The notes beneath the pieces were generated by a model. It searched no databases, was not told the DNA's origin, and saw only the letters and a list, made by a program, of their open reading frames with translations. 64,000 bases of DNA from Methylococcus capsulatus (GTDB taxonomy: Bacteria; Pseudomonadota; Gammaproteobacteria; Methylococcales; Methylococcaceae): contig NZ_CP104311.1 of assembly GCF_036864975.1 (NCBI RefSeq), positions 2,359,513 through 2,423,512 on the forward strand, written 5' to 3'. The number at the start of each line of letters is the position of its first letter. The first letter of the stretch is position 1. Position numbers and translations under genes: made by a program. Positions 17,910-27,238 of the stretch are shown here, piece by piece.

Positions 17910-18158
17910 TCAGGGTATCGGTTGCCCATGTCTCCATAATTCATATTCACTAATATCAATATTTCCGTTCCACACGACGGCATACCCTCCCTCATCCACC
18001 CGGACCGATCTAAACAAAGCGAGATTCGTCAAAGGTGAAAACATTTCCTTACTTGGCAATGGCGTGACGTCGTACTTTCGCTTTTGTTGATTATCAAACC
18101 CGACAAACAAGGCATGACTCTCTACCGCCTTTACTGACTTTACTCTTGGGTACTTCAT
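17910..18158 (-). CDS. DUF2442-family small protein (antitoxin-like)
   Basis: An 82-residue protein with the DUF2442 pattern: an N-terminal KYPRVKSVKAVESHALFVGF strand pair, DNQQKRKYDVTPLP, LFRSVRVDEGGYAVVWNG, and the C-terminal DISEYELWRHGQPI. Members commonly sit next to DUF4160 genes in putative toxin-antitoxin pairs. Here a decayed DUF4160 gene ends 7 bp upstream on the same strand. Base composition is clearly lower in GC than the surrounding genes, which suggests acquisition by transfer. Confidence 0.75.
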   Translation of the reverse strand: MKYPRVKSVKAVESHALFVGFDNQQKRKYDVTPLPSKEMFSPLTNLALFRSVRVDEGGYAVVWNGNIDISEYELWRHGQPIP

Positions 18159-18164
18159 TGTCTA

Positions 18165-18408
18165 TTATAGTGGTGGCAGTTTATGTAACTCCTGCTTATC
18201 CCACATTTCCTTCAGTTCATTCTGGTACATGGATGCCTTATTCAATAACAAGGTTATTCGCTCGGCTTGGTAAATCACCTTCGATCATTTCAAGGGTTTC
18301 GAGGTCGAACAGGCCTACATAATTCACCGTACACGGCGTGGAAATGCGGTGGGGGCGCCGAAGAACAGCTTAATGATTATCCCGTAGCATCTTGCTATCT
18401 CAGGCATA
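18165..18408 (-). pseudogene. Decayed DUF4160 gene, partner of the DUF2442 gene
   Basis: Reading the minus strand from ATG 18408 gives MPEIARCYGIIIKLFFG. The family pattern then continues only if the frame is changed three times: PPHFHAVYGE in a second frame, YVGLFDLETLEMIEGDLPSR in a third, and SMYQNELKEMWDKQELHKLP to a stop at 18165. Stitched together these match a full-length DUF4160 protein of about 80 residues that has lost bases near the conserved H-P-P-H region. The gene is therefore inactivated. I assembled this by hand translation; the frameshifts are explicit in the sequence. Confidence 0.72.
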
Positions 18409-18595
18409 TGCTTTCCGGTGTCTAATGCCATAACAATTTATTGAATCGTTTTCGTATAGTTTGCGGTCACCATTACCACGCCGCCTGCCGTTCGACAAGC
18501 TGCCTCGGGTTGCTCAGGCTGTCCTCCTGTCTATCATCCCTTCACATGAAAACAGGCCGACCGAACATCAAGCGGGAAAGCGCGTGATCTTCGTC
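18409..18595. other. AT-richer intergenic gap with no recognised gene
   Basis: Nothing convincing is coded here on either strand. It separates the worn DUF2442/DUF4160 pair from the 3' end of the NRPS operon. Confidence 0.5.
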
Positions 18596-19324
18596 TCAGA
18601 TGTACAGCGGCGCCATCTTCCGCCAGGCATGCCCCTGGTGCGCACGCCCGTCCCAGGTATGGAGGGCGTGGGAAATGCCCTTGGACCACAGAATCCGGCT
18701 CAGTTCGCGGTTGTTGTCGAGAAAAGGATCGTCGCCGCCCACTACGAGCACGATGTCCATGCGCCGCAGCGCTTCGAGCCGCCAGTGGCATTCCAGGTTG
18801 GGGAGAAAATGCGAGGGGGTGTGGTAGTAAATGGTGTCGTCGTAATAACCGTCGAACAGGTCGCGGAAGTGTTCCACGCCGTGGGTAAGGTCGTAGCGGC
18901 CGGAGAAGGCAGCCACCTTGCGGAACAGGTGGGGGTGGCGGAAGGCGATATTGACGGCGTGGAACGCGCCCAGGCTGCAGCCGTGCGCGATGGTGCAGGG
19001 ATGCGGGTTTTTGGCGGCCATCAAAGGGAACACTTCATTGAGGACATATTCCTCGAACTGGACGTGGCGCCGGATGCGCTCGGCCGGGTGGCGCCAGAAG
19101 CAATAGAAGGATTCGTGGTCGATGCTGTCCAGGCAGAACAGTTGCAGGTGGCCGGCCTCGATCTTGGGCCGCAGGCTGTCCACCAGCCGGAGGTCTTCAT
19201 ACTCGTGGAAGCGGCCGTCACGGGTCGGGAAGACCAGGACTTTGGCGCCGGCATGGCCGAACACCAGCAGTTCCATGTCTCGGCCCAGGCGTTCGGTGTA
19301 CCAGCAGTGATATTCCCGATTCAT
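18596..19324 (-). CDS. Esterase, D/PF00756-like alpha/beta hydrolase
   Basis: A 242-residue protein of the putative esterase family. The nucleophile elbow is GCSLGAFHA near residue 115. LVVGGDDPFLDNNREL probably supplies the acid, and a C-terminal histidine lies in DGRAHQGHAWRKM. There is no signal peptide, so it should be cytoplasmic. It overlaps the AXE1-like gene by 4 bp (its ATG lies within that gene's stop region), so it is the third gene of the NRPS transcript. It might hydrolyse an ester or thioester in, or released from, the NRPS product; the substrate is unknown. Confidence 0.75.
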   Translation of the reverse strand: MNREYHCWYTERLGRDMELLVFGHAGAKVLVFPTRDGRFHEYEDLRLVDSLRPKIEAGHLQLFCLDSIDHESFYCFWRHPAERIRRHVQFEEYVLNEVFPLMAAKNPHPCTIAHGCSLGAFHAVNIAFRHPHLFRKVAAFSGRYDLTHGVEHFRDLFDGYYDDTIYYHTPSHFLPNLECHWRLEALRRMDIVLVVGGDDPFLDNNRELSRILWSKGISHALHTWDGRAHQGHAWRKMAPLYI

Positions 19325-20274
19325 AGCAATTCGAAAAAAGCTGCGATGGCGGCGGACAGCGATCGGTCCTGTTCCGGTTTCCGGGGATAGTCGAAATGCC
19401 CGGCCTCCAGTACGAACAGCTCCTTCGGGCCGGCGAGCGCGTTGTAGACGGCGAACTGGCCGGGCGGCGCGACGGCCGGATCGAACAGAGCGGCGGCGAC
19501 GTGCACCGGGATTCCGATGAAACGTGCGGCGATGGCGGCATCGTAATAGGCCAAGGTTGCCATGACGTTACCGTGTAAGGCCTGATAGCGCCGGACCGAT
19601 TCTCCGCTGCCGACGGTCGGTAGGGTCAGCCGCAGCCGTTGATGGCCGAAGGTCGGCACGTTGAAATGGGCCCTGCGGATGCGCGGTTCCCAGGGCAGGC
19701 TCAGGGCGCCGATGCCGCCGCCGAAACTGATGCCGAGGTAGCCGATGTGGCCTTCGGTCTCGGGAAACAGATCGAGCAGGGAGCTGACGGCCAGCCAGAG
19801 GTCTTCCACGCAGCCGCCGAGGACATAGCGGTCGCGATCCTCGATCTCGCACAGCACATGCCGGTCCGGCGTTTCCGGAATCTCGGGGCAGCGACTGCGG
19901 GAGAGGCCGCGGAAGCAAGGAAACAGGATGGCGGCGTCCGCGAACGGCAGGTCGAGATCGGGCCCGGCGCGGCCGCCATAGCCGTGGCCGACCACGAAGC
20001 CGCGGCGGATTTCCCCTTGTGCCGGAACCAGCGCCCACCCGCCGATGGTGATCGCGCCGGTCGAGCGGTAGCAGAGGTCGAATACCTGGAAACGCGGATG
20101 GTTCCAGCCGCAGCGGCGGAGTTCCGGCCGGGGCGCTAGGTTTCTCGCATCGTCATACCGTGCCGACCAAAAGGCGGCGAAGTCTTCCGGCGGGTCGGGC
20201 GCTTCCACCCGGAGCAACTGGTCGAGGGAAAACCCGTAGGTCGGGTCGAACGGATAAGCATGGCTGAACGGCAT
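19321..20274 (-). CDS. AXE1-like acetyl-ester hydrolase
   Basis: A 317-residue alpha/beta hydrolase resembling acetyl xylan esterase/cephalosporin deacetylase. FVVGHGYGGRAG is the oxyanion region and LGISFGGGIGALS the nucleophile elbow with its serine. The catalytic acid is probably in ALFDPAVAPPGQ, and the histidine is in LEAGHFDYP. The start at 20274 gives the family's usual N-terminus. The frame extends further upstream but into the NRPS gene, whose stop lies at 20291. No signal peptide. Probably acts on an acyl ester linked to the NRPS pathway; this is inference from position. Confidence 0.77.
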   Translation of the reverse strand: MPFSHAYPFDPTYGFSLDQLLRVEAPDPPEDFAAFWSARYDDARNLAPRPELRRCGWNHPRFQVFDLCYRSTGAITIGGWALVPAQGEIRRGFVVGHGYGGRAGPDLDLPFADAAILFPCFRGLSRSRCPEIPETPDRHVLCEIEDRDRYVLGGCVEDLWLAVSSLLDLFPETEGHIGYLGISFGGGIGALSLPWEPRIRRAHFNVPTFGHQRLRLTLPTVGSGESVRRYQALHGNVMATLAYYDAAIAARFIGIPVHVAAALFDPAVAPPGQFAVYNALAGPKELFVLEAGHFDYPRKPEQDRSLSAAIAAFFELL

Positions 20275-20290
20275 GGTTTCCGGCACGGGG

Positions 20291-23200
20291 TCAGGGATTG
20301 CTGCTCCTCCGGGAGCGCGCGCGGCGTCGCAGTTCGTTGGCCAGCGTGCCAACGTGCGGTTCGCCGAGCAGGGTGTAATGGTCGCCAGGCACCTCCACCA
20401 CGTCGATCGCTTCCGCCAGTCCGTTCCAGCCGAGCAACGGATCGTTCAAAGCGGTGGCGGCCTGCTGGCGGGCACGGAACAGCGTCAGGGTGCCGGGATA
20501 GAAGCCGGGCACGTAACGGTAGGCGGCCCGGACGTTTGCAGCTTTCATTTCCTGAAGCTGCCGGATGTCGGCCTGGCCGCGCGCCAGGCGGGCGTGAACG
20601 CACTGTTTCGCCCATTGCATTTTGTCGCGCAGGAACCGCAGCTTGTCCGCGGCGCCGAGTTTCAGGAAATGGCTGGTGAGGCGGAGCAGTTTGGTGGCGA
20701 AATGGGGGGCGTCCGCCGCGCGGTTCCAGTTGTCGAAGTTCGCCACCAGCGCGACCTCGTCGCCCAGGGCATGGAACTGGCGGGCCATTTCGAACGCAAT
20801 GATGCCCCCCATGGAGTGGCCGCCGATCCAATACGGTCCCTGTGCCTGGACGGTTTTGATTTCAGAGACGTAGAGCCGGGCCAGGCTTTCGATGTCGGCG
20901 CCGACCATGGCATCGTCGCAGTCCTCCATGCCGGGCGACTGGATGCCGTAGACATTGAAATCGGCTTTCAAACGTTCGGCGAGGGCGTGGTACCAGTGTA
21001 CGTTCCCGCCCACCCCATGGACGAGGAAAAGGGCGGGTCCCGCGGCGGCCTCCAGGCTCAAGGGAACGATGTGGCTGCTCTGAGCCCCGTCCCGGCTCCT
21101 GCCTTCGACCAGCGCCGCCAGCTGTTCGACCGTGGCGGCCTTCGCCAGGGCGGCGAACGAAAGCCGTTGGCCGCAGACGAGTTCGATTCGAGTGAGAAGC
21201 TGGAAGGCGCGCAGAGAATCACCGCCCATGGCGAAGAAATTGTCCCGGATGCCGATCGAACGCGCCGGAAAGATTTCCTCGAAGATCGCGGCGAGTTTCC
21301 GCTCGGTGTCATTGCGGGGAGCGTCGGCGCTGCCGCCTGCCGGGGTGGGCACCGCCGGGTCGGGCAGGGCCTTGCGGTCCAGCTTGCCGCCCGGCGTGAG
21401 CGGAAATTCCGTCATGACCACGAAGGTTTGAGGGATTTCGTGCTCCGGCAGGGTGTCTCGCAGGAAAGCTTTCAGTCCGTTGGCGTCGAACCGGTGGCCC
21501 AGTGCCGGCACGAGGTAGGCGGCGAGGTATTTCCCGCCCGCCGTTTCGACGGCTTTCACCACAGCCTGGGCCACGCTGTCGTGACGCTCGATCGCCGCTT
21601 CGATTGCGGCCGGTTCGACGCGGAATCCGCTGATCTTGACCTGGTCGTCGTTGCGTCCCACGAAAAACAATTGGCCGTCGCTGTCGTAACGCACCAGATC
21701 ACCGGTCCGGTACATCCGCGCCTCGGCGTCGCCGGCGAATGGTTCGGGGACGAAGGCCGCAGCAGTGAGTTCGGGACGCCGCAGATAGCCTTTCGCCACG
21801 CCGGCACCGCCGATGTACAGTTCGCCCGGAACGCCGATGGGCACAGGTTTCAGATGGTGATCGAGCACGTACAGGCGGACGTTGTCGATGGGGCGGCCGA
21901 TCGGGGGATCGGTGAGCGGGGAGGCCGGCGGAGACGGCGGGTGGTAGACGGTCGCGGTGACCGTCGTCTCCGTCGGTCCGTAGCTGTTGAACCAGGCAAC
22001 GCGGGCCGCGCCAGGCAACCGGTTCCAGGCATCCAGCATGGCGCGGGAGGCCTTTTCTCCGCCCACCACGGTCAGTCGCAGGCTGGCAGGCAGGCCACCG
22101 CCGCTTGCCGTGAGTCCGCGCACCAGTTCGTTCCAGAATGCCGTGGGAATGTCGAATACGGTGATTCTTTCGCGGTCGGCCCAGTTTAGGAATTCGTGCA
22201 CCGAATGCCCACGGCTCTCGTCGCGGAACACGACCGTCCCACCGGCGTGCCAGGTCGGGTAAATCTCCTCCACGCAGATGTCGAAACTCAGGGAGGCGTA
22301 CTGCAGGACCCGGTCTCCCGGCGCCAGGCCGTAGCGGCGACCTATCGCCACGCACAGGTTGACGATGCCGCGATGCGGGACCATCACGCCCTTCGGCAGG
22401 CCCGTCGAACCGGAGGTATACATCAGATAAGCGATGTCGTCCGGCCCGGCCGGGCACGGCGGCGCTTCGTCCGGGCCGGCAACGCCGGTTTCCCGGTCGG
22501 CATCCAGCCTCAGCAGGTCGATGCCGGGAAGGTGAAAGGCATCGGCCAGGGCGCTCCGGGTCAGTACGATCCGGGCGCCCGAGTCCTCGAGCATGTAGGC
22601 GATCCGCTCTGGGGGATAGGCGGGGTCCAACGGCAGGTAGGCGCCGCCCGCTTTCAGTACGCCGAGTAGGCCGACGGCGAGTTCGCAGCGACGGTCCAAC
22701 AACAGGGCGACCACGACACCGGGACCGGTGCCTTTGCCCAGCAAAAACGCCGCCAGGCGATTCGACCGCCGTTCCAGCTCGCCGTAACTGAGACGTTGGT
22801 TTCCACTTTGGACTGCGATGGCGTCGGGCGTGCGGCGTGCCTGCGCGGAGAAAAGTTCGCCCAGGGTGACCTGAGGGTAATCGGCACGGGTGTCGTTCCA
22901 TTCCACCGTGAGGCGCCGCAGCTCGTGGTCGGGGAGAGTGCGGAGGTCTGCGAGTCGGCCATCGGCGCAGGCCGTCAGGCTTTCGAGGATCGTCAGGAGC
23001 TGTTGCAGCATACGTTCGACCGTGTCGTCCTCGAACAGGCGGCGGTCGTATTCGATCTTCAGCAGCAGGCCGTCGGCGAGGTAGCCTGCCAGGATGAGGT
23101 GGTCGGTCTGTTCTTTCAGCTCGAAATGGCGTTTGTCCCAGTCGCCGCCGCGGGATTTCACGACGTGGTAGTTCTCGAACACCACAATGGTGGTGAACAG

Positions 23201-24253
23201 TGGCATGTCGGGTGACAGACCGCTCCATGCATGGATGCGGGCCGTCGGCGTGTGTTCGTGGTCGCGCACGCTCAGGTGCTGGCGCCGAAGTTCGCGGATG
23301 AATTCAGCGACGGGTCTGGCAGGGTCGATCTTCAGGCGCACGGGGGTGGTGTTGATGATGGGCCCGACGATGGCCTCGCCCCCCGGCACGGATTTCCGGC
23401 AGGAGCGCGTGGCGCCGAACACCACGTCGTCGCGTCCGCTGTGGCGTGCAATCAGCAGTCCCCAGGCGGACTGAACCAGGGTGTTGAGGGTGACGTCCTG
23501 TTTCTTCGCCAGTTGCTGGAGCGCCTCATAAAGGGCTGGAGGTGTCCAGGCTTGAACCAGTCCGGCGGTGTGGGCAGGCGGCAAGGGCCGCGGCTCGGGC
23601 AGGGCGCTCAGGACCCGGTTCGGTTCATGGAAATCGCCCAGCAGCCCGCGCCAGTAGCCTTCACTCGCCGCGAAATCGAGCGAGTCCAGCCAGCCGATGT
23701 AGTTGCGGTAAGGCGTCGGCGGCGGCAGCTCCGGTGCGTAACCATCGCGCAGCGCCTGGTAGAGACGGAACAGCTCTTCCATGACGATGAGCCGTGCCCG
23801 CCCGTCCAGCAGCGCATGGTGGTAGGTCCACACCGCCCAGTGTTCGTCCTCACCGGTTCGGATCAGGGTCAGGCGATGTAGCGGCGCCCGCGCCAGGTCG
23901 AAGCCCCGCAGCCTGTCCTCGGCGAGGAAGGCGTCGAACCGGCTTTCCTGCTCCGGGCGTGGCATCGCCCGCCAGTCGAAATCGGCCCAGGGCATCGCCA
24001 CAGCGGGTTCGACCCGTTGCCGCGGCGCCTCCACGTTCCGCCAGACGAATGCCGTCCGCAGGATGTCATGCCTGGCGATGAGGCGGCTCCAAGCCTCGCG
24101 ATAAGCGTCTTGGTCGAGATTTTCGCGGGTTCGCAAAACCAGTTGCTGGATGTAAGTGCCTACCCGCTGATCGAACAGGGTCGCCGACAGCATGTTTCCC
24201 TGCATCGGCGAAAGCGCGTAGCAATCCGTCACGTTCTGCTCCTTGACGTTCAT
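20291..24253 (-). CDS. Single-module nonribosomal peptide synthetase (C-A-T-TE)
   Basis: A 1320-residue enzyme. The condensation domain (~8-440) has an intact HHALLDG at 145-151. The adenylation domain (~465-965) has LMYTSGSTGLPKG at ~610, NSYGPTE at ~757 and the A10 lysine in PGGKLDR. The carrier domain (~983-1052) has GGDS, with Ser ~1013 for phosphopantetheine. The thioesterase (~1073-1310) has GGHSMGG, Ser ~1147 and a GDH histidine. By hand alignment the substrate pocket reads about D-I-E-D-V-G-S-V-T-K; the acidic residues suggest a basic amino acid, tentatively. With one module and an N-terminal C domain, it could join an acyl group or a partner's intermediate to one amino acid. No MbtH or phosphopantetheinyl transferase gene is nearby. 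Confidence 0.92.
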   Translation of the reverse strand: MNVKEQNVTDCYALSPMQGNMLSATLFDQRVGTYIQQLVLRTRENLDQDAYREAWSRLIARHDILRTAFVWRNVEAPRQRVEPAVAMPWADFDWRAMPRPEQESRFDAFLAEDRLRGFDLARAPLHRLTLIRTGEDEHWAVWTYHHALLDGRARLIVMEELFRLYQALRDGYAPELPPPTPYRNYIGWLDSLDFAASEGYWRGLLGDFHEPNRVLSALPEPRPLPPAHTAGLVQAWTPPALYEALQQLAKKQDVTLNTLVQSAWGLLIARHSGRDDVVFGATRSCRKSVPGGEAIVGPIINTTPVRLKIDPARPVAEFIRELRRQHLSVRDHEHTPTARIHAWSGLSPDMPLFTTIVVFENYHVVKSRGGDWDKRHFELKEQTDHLILAGYLADGLLLKIEYDRRLFEDDTVERMLQQLLTILESLTACADGRLADLRTLPDHELRRLTVEWNDTRADYPQVTLGELFSAQARRTPDAIAVQSGNQRLSYGELERRSNRLAAFLLGKGTGPGVVVALLLDRRCELAVGLLGVLKAGGAYLPLDPAYPPERIAYMLEDSGARIVLTRSALADAFHLPGIDLLRLDADRETGVAGPDEAPPCPAGPDDIAYLMYTSGSTGLPKGVMVPHRGIVNLCVAIGRRYGLAPGDRVLQYASLSFDICVEEIYPTWHAGGTVVFRDESRGHSVHEFLNWADRERITVFDIPTAFWNELVRGLTASGGGLPASLRLTVVGGEKASRAMLDAWNRLPGAARVAWFNSYGPTETTVTATVYHPPSPPASPLTDPPIGRPIDNVRLYVLDHHLKPVPIGVPGELYIGGAGVAKGYLRRPELTAAAFVPEPFAGDAEARMYRTGDLVRYDSDGQLFFVGRNDDQVKISGFRVEPAAIEAAIERHDSVAQAVVKAVETAGGKYLAAYLVPALGHRFDANGLKAFLRDTLPEHEIPQTFVVMTEFPLTPGGKLDRKALPDPAVPTPAGGSADAPRNDTERKLAAIFEEIFPARSIGIRDNFFAMGGDSLRAFQLLTRIELVCGQRLSFAALAKAATVEQLAALVEGRSRDGAQSSHIVPLSLEAAAGPALFLVHGVGGNVHWYHALAERLKADFNVYGIQSPGMEDCDDAMVGADIESLARLYVSEIKTVQAQGPYWIGGHSMGGIIAFEMARQFHALGDEVALVANFDNWNRAADAPHFATKLLRLTSHFLKLGAADKLRFLRDKMQWAKQCVHARLARGQADIRQLQEMKAANVRAAYRYVPGFYPGTLTLFRARQQAATALNDPLLGWNGLAEAIDVVEVPGDHYTLLGEPHVGTLANELRRRARSRRSSNP

Positions 24254-24460
24254 TGCGTCGTATCGGGGGTCTTGTCCAGCATAGCCTCAACATGTGTAAG
24301 CAGATGGACATTTACAGGACATTCATGGGAACTGTGAACGCCGGCGCAGCGGCATTTCCGCAAAAGGGGCGGATTCGCTGTATCATTTCCGCTTTGATGC
24401 GTCTTAGACCCGAGTTGCGGGTGGGATCGGACCGATGGCGGCGTGCGGCCGAGTCGGCAT

Positions 24461-24466
24461 TATAAT
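24461..24466 (+). promoter_or_regulatory. Possible -10 box before the lipoprotein/proA operon
   Basis: A perfect TATAAT lies 6 bp before the first possible ATG (24473) and 18 bp before the better one (24485). No clear -35 is found at the usual distance. If used, the leader would be very short. Confidence 0.3.
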
Positions 24467-24484
24467 TAGGAAATGGTTGATTTC

Positions 24485-24886
24485 ATGAAGGGGAAATTTT
24501 CATTGGTGCTGGTGCTTGCGCTGCTGGCAGCGTGCGCCGGCAAGGAACAGGGCGATTTGCGCGAGGCATTGCTGGCCAAGCTCCAGGACGACAGCGATCT
24601 CAAGGACTACAAGCTCGATCCGGGCGAAATCGCGGACTGCGTAGTCAACGATCTGACGGACGATCTCCCGGGTTTCCCGGGCGACCCGCGGCGCAAGCAA
24701 TACTTGACGGCCTATGCGCGGTTCTATTCGGTGAAAGGCTCGGGTGATTTCGAGAAGGTGGCCGAGGAGTACAAGGATCTATTCGGGTCGGTCAAGGCGG
24801 CCCATCAGGCGGCGCTGCGCATGACCGATTACATCATGACCTGCATGGGCCAGGCGATCGAACGTAACGGTCCGACGGAACGATGA
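24485..24886 (+). CDS. Small predicted lipoprotein
   Basis: A protein of about 133 residues starting MKGKF, with a hydrophobic signal and a lipobox LLAAC, so the cysteine at residue 17 should be lipidated. The mature part is charged and helical ([20 protein letters not shown], then [13 protein letters not shown]). An in-frame ATG 12 bp upstream would add MVDF to the signal. It matches no family I recognise. It overlaps proA by 4 bp, so it is probably the first gene of the proA-nadD-haemoglobin run. Confidence 0.7.
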   Translation: MKGKFSLVLVLALLAACAGKEQGDLREALLAKLQDDSDLKDYKLDPGEIADCVVNDLTDDLPGFPGDPRRKQYLTAYARFYSVKGSGDFEKVAEEYKDLFGSVKAAHQAALRMTDYIMTCMGQAIERNGPTER

Positions 24887-26175
24887 CGGCGGTAAGCGCA
24901 TTGCGTCCGACCGGGCCCGAGGCCGTGGCGGAATACGTGGACGGCCTGGCGCGGCGCGCCCGGGAAGTCGGGCGGGTCCTGGGGCGGGCCGAGACGGCGG
25001 CGAAGAACCGGGCGCTGTTGGCGATAGCCCATGAGCTCGAGCAGTCGGCGGCACTGCTGATCGACGAAAACCGCAAAGACCTCGAGGCCGGCGCGGCCAT
25101 GGGGCTGGAGCGGGCCCAGCTCGAGCGGCTGGGAGTCGACGCCAAACGGGTCCAGGCCATGGCCGCGGGACTTCGGGAGATCGCCGCCCTGCCCGATCCG
25201 GTGGGTGAAATCAGCGGCCTGACCTACCGGCCGTCCGGCATCCAGGTCGGACGGATGCGGGTGCCGCTGGGTGTCATCGGCATCATCTACGAATCCCGTC
25301 CCAACGTCACCGCCGATGCGGCGGGGCTGTGCCTGAAGTCCGGCAACGCCTGTATCCTGCGCGGCGGTTCCGAGGCGATCCATTCCAACAGGGCCATCGC
25401 GGCCTGCATCCGCCAGGGTCTGGAAGCCGGGGGGCTGCCGGCCGATGCGGTCCAGCTCATCGAGACCACCGACCGCGCGGCGGTCGGCGCGCTGCTGGCG
25501 GCGGACGAGTACGTCGACATCATCGTGCCGCGCGGCGGGCGTTCGCTGATCGAGCGTGTCGTGGCGGAGTCGCGGATCCCGGTCATCAAGCATCTGGATG
25601 GCATCTGCCATGTCTACATCGACGACGGCGCGGATCCGGTCAAAGCCCGCCGCATCGCGATCAATGCCAAGACCCAGCGCTACGGGGTCTGCAACGCCAT
25701 GGAAACCCTGCTGGTCGCCGCCGGCATCGCGCCAGCGATCCTGCCGGAACTGGCGGCGCTGTACCGGGGCGAGGGCGTCGAACTGCGCGGCTGCCCCGAA
25801 ACCTGCCGCCTCGTGCCGGACTGTGTTCCGGCCACCGATGTGGACTGGGACACGGAATACCTGGCCCCGATCCTGGCGGTCCGCGTGGTCGCCGGACTGG
25901 ACGAGGCGATCGAGCACATCCACCGCCACGGCTCGGGCCACACCGATGCCATCGTCACCGAGGACTATGGTCGCGCCCGCCGCTTCCTGCGCGAGGTCGA
26001 TTCGGCTTCGGTCATGGTGAATGCCTCGACGCGTTTCGCCGACGGCTTCGAGTACGGCCTGGGGGCGGAGATCGGCATCAGCACCGACAAGCTCCATGCC
26101 CGAGGACCGGTCGGGCTGGAAGGGCTCACCACCCAGAAATTCATCGTGCTGGGCGACGGCCACGTCCGGACTTGA
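24883..26175 (+). CDS. proA: Gamma-glutamyl phosphate reductase
   Basis: A 430-residue enzyme that reduces gamma-glutamyl phosphate to glutamate semialdehyde with NADPH, in proline synthesis. Full family length. The catalytic cysteine lies in [16 protein letters not shown]. Other ProA blocks are [19 protein letters not shown] and the C-terminal [19 protein letters not shown]. The partner kinase proB is not in the window. It overlaps the lipoprotein gene by ATGA and is followed 13 bp later by nadD. Confidence 0.95.
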   Translation: MTAVSALRPTGPEAVAEYVDGLARRAREVGRVLGRAETAAKNRALLAIAHELEQSAALLIDENRKDLEAGAAMGLERAQLERLGVDAKRVQAMAAGLREIAALPDPVGEISGLTYRPSGIQVGRMRVPLGVIGIIYESRPNVTADAAGLCLKSGNACILRGGSEAIHSNRAIAACIRQGLEAGGLPADAVQLIETTDRAAVGALLAADEYVDIIVPRGGRSLIERVVAESRIPVIKHLDGICHVYIDDGADPVKARRIAINAKTQRYGVCNAMETLLVAAGIAPAILPELAALYRGEGVELRGCPETCRLVPDCVPATDVDWDTEYLAPILAVRVVAGLDEAIEHIHRHGSGHTDAIVTEDYGRARRFLREVDSASVMVNASTRFADGFEYGLGAEIGISTDKLHARGPVGLEGLTTQKFIVLGDGHVRT

Positions 26176-26188
26176 GGCGGCACAAGGG

Positions 26189-26821
26189 ATGATCGGCATT
26201 TATGGCGGCACTTTCGATCCGGTCCACTACGGGCATCTGCGGGCGGCGCTAGAGGTCCGGGAAGCCTTGGAACTGCGCGAACTGCGCTTTCTGCCTTGTC
26301 GCCAGCCGCCCCACCGTCCGCCGCCGGTGGCCGATGCCCAGACGCGCCTGCGCATGCTGGAGATTGCACTGGCCGATGCCGATGGCGGCGTCACCCTCGA
26401 TACCCGCGAACTGGACCGCAACGGGCCGTCCTACATGGTCGACACCTTGAGTTCGATCCGCAAGGAAATCGGCGACGAACCGCTCTGTCTCATCCTCGGT
26501 CTCGATGCGTTCCTCGCGCTGCCGGCCTGGCATCGCTGGCGCCGGCTGTTTTCTCTGGCGCACATCGTGGTGCTGCAGCGCCCGGATTACGACATCGAAT
26601 ACGCCGAGGATTTGGAGCATTGTGTCGAGGAACGGCAGGTGGCGGACCCGGCGCAACTCGCGGCCCAGCCGGAGGGGATGATCTATTTTCTGGAAGTGAC
26701 CCAGCTCGCCATCGCTTCCACTTCGATCCGCCGCATGCTGCGGGAAGGGCGCAGCGCCAAGTACCTGCTTCCGGATGCGGTGCTCGAACTGATCCACCGG
26801 GAATCGGTTTACGCCAAATGA
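26189..26821 (+). CDS. nadD: Nicotinate-nucleotide adenylyltransferase
   Basis: A 210-residue nucleotidyltransferase that converts nicotinate mononucleotide to deamido-NAD. The N-terminus MIGIYGGTFDPVHYGHLRAA carries the GGTFDPxHxGH signature, and the C-terminal STSIRRMLREG is the ISSTxIR-type motif. The ATG at 26189 starts exactly at the conserved N-terminus; the frame is open upstream inside proA. In many proteobacteria rsfS follows nadD; here a haemoglobin gene does. Confidence 0.94.
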   Translation: MIGIYGGTFDPVHYGHLRAALEVREALELRELRFLPCRQPPHRPPPVADAQTRLRMLEIALADADGGVTLDTRELDRNGPSYMVDTLSSIRKEIGDEPLCLILGLDAFLALPAWHRWRRLFSLAHIVVLQRPDYDIEYAEDLEHCVEERQVADPAQLAAQPEGMIYFLEVTQLAIASTSIRRMLREGRSAKYLLPDAVLELIHRESVYAK

Positions 26822-26834
26822 GATCGTTTCAGCC

Positions 26835-27230
26835 ATGCAGGAACCGCTAACCCAGACACCCTATCAGCGCCTCGGTGGTGCGGAAGTGCTGCACGAACTG
26901 GTCGAACGTTTTTACGGTTACATGGACACGCTGCCGGAGGCGGCGCCGATCCGGGCCATGCATGCCGAGGACCTGTCCGGTGCCAAGTCCAAGCTGTTCA
27001 AGTTCCTCTCCGGTTGGCTGGGGGGGCCGGATCTGTTCATGCAGGAGTTCGGCCATCCGCGTCTGCGGGCGCGGCATTTCCCATTTTCGATTGGTGTATC
27101 CGAGCGCGACCAGTGGCTCTTGTGCATGCGCAAGGCACTCGACGACATTCCGCTGGACGGCCCGTTCCGCGAAGCCTTGTACGAAGCCCTGGCGCGCACC
27201 GCTCACCACATGATCAACCGCGAAGATTGA
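26835..27230 (+). CDS. Group II truncated haemoglobin
   Basis: A 131-residue 2-on-2 globin. The proximal histidine lies in EFGHPRLRARHFPF, the distal-pocket tyrosine at B10 in ERFYGYMD, and the G8 tryptophan that marks group II in ERDQWLLCM. Such proteins bind O2 or NO and may have peroxidase or NO-detoxifying roles. It sits 13 bp after nadD and 8 bp before the ATPase gene, so it is probably cotranscribed with housekeeping genes. Confidence 0.9.
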   Translation: MQEPLTQTPYQRLGGAEVLHELVERFYGYMDTLPEAAPIRAMHAEDLSGAKSKLFKFLSGWLGGPDLFMQEFGHPRLRARHFPFSIGVSERDQWLLCMRKALDDIPLDGPFREALYEALARTAHHMINRED

Positions 27231-27238
27231 CACGCCCG

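Noticed and set aside
20273-22189. Plus-strand open frame of 638 codons
   Set aside because: Antisense shadow of the NRPS gene, whose domains are all intact on the minus strand.
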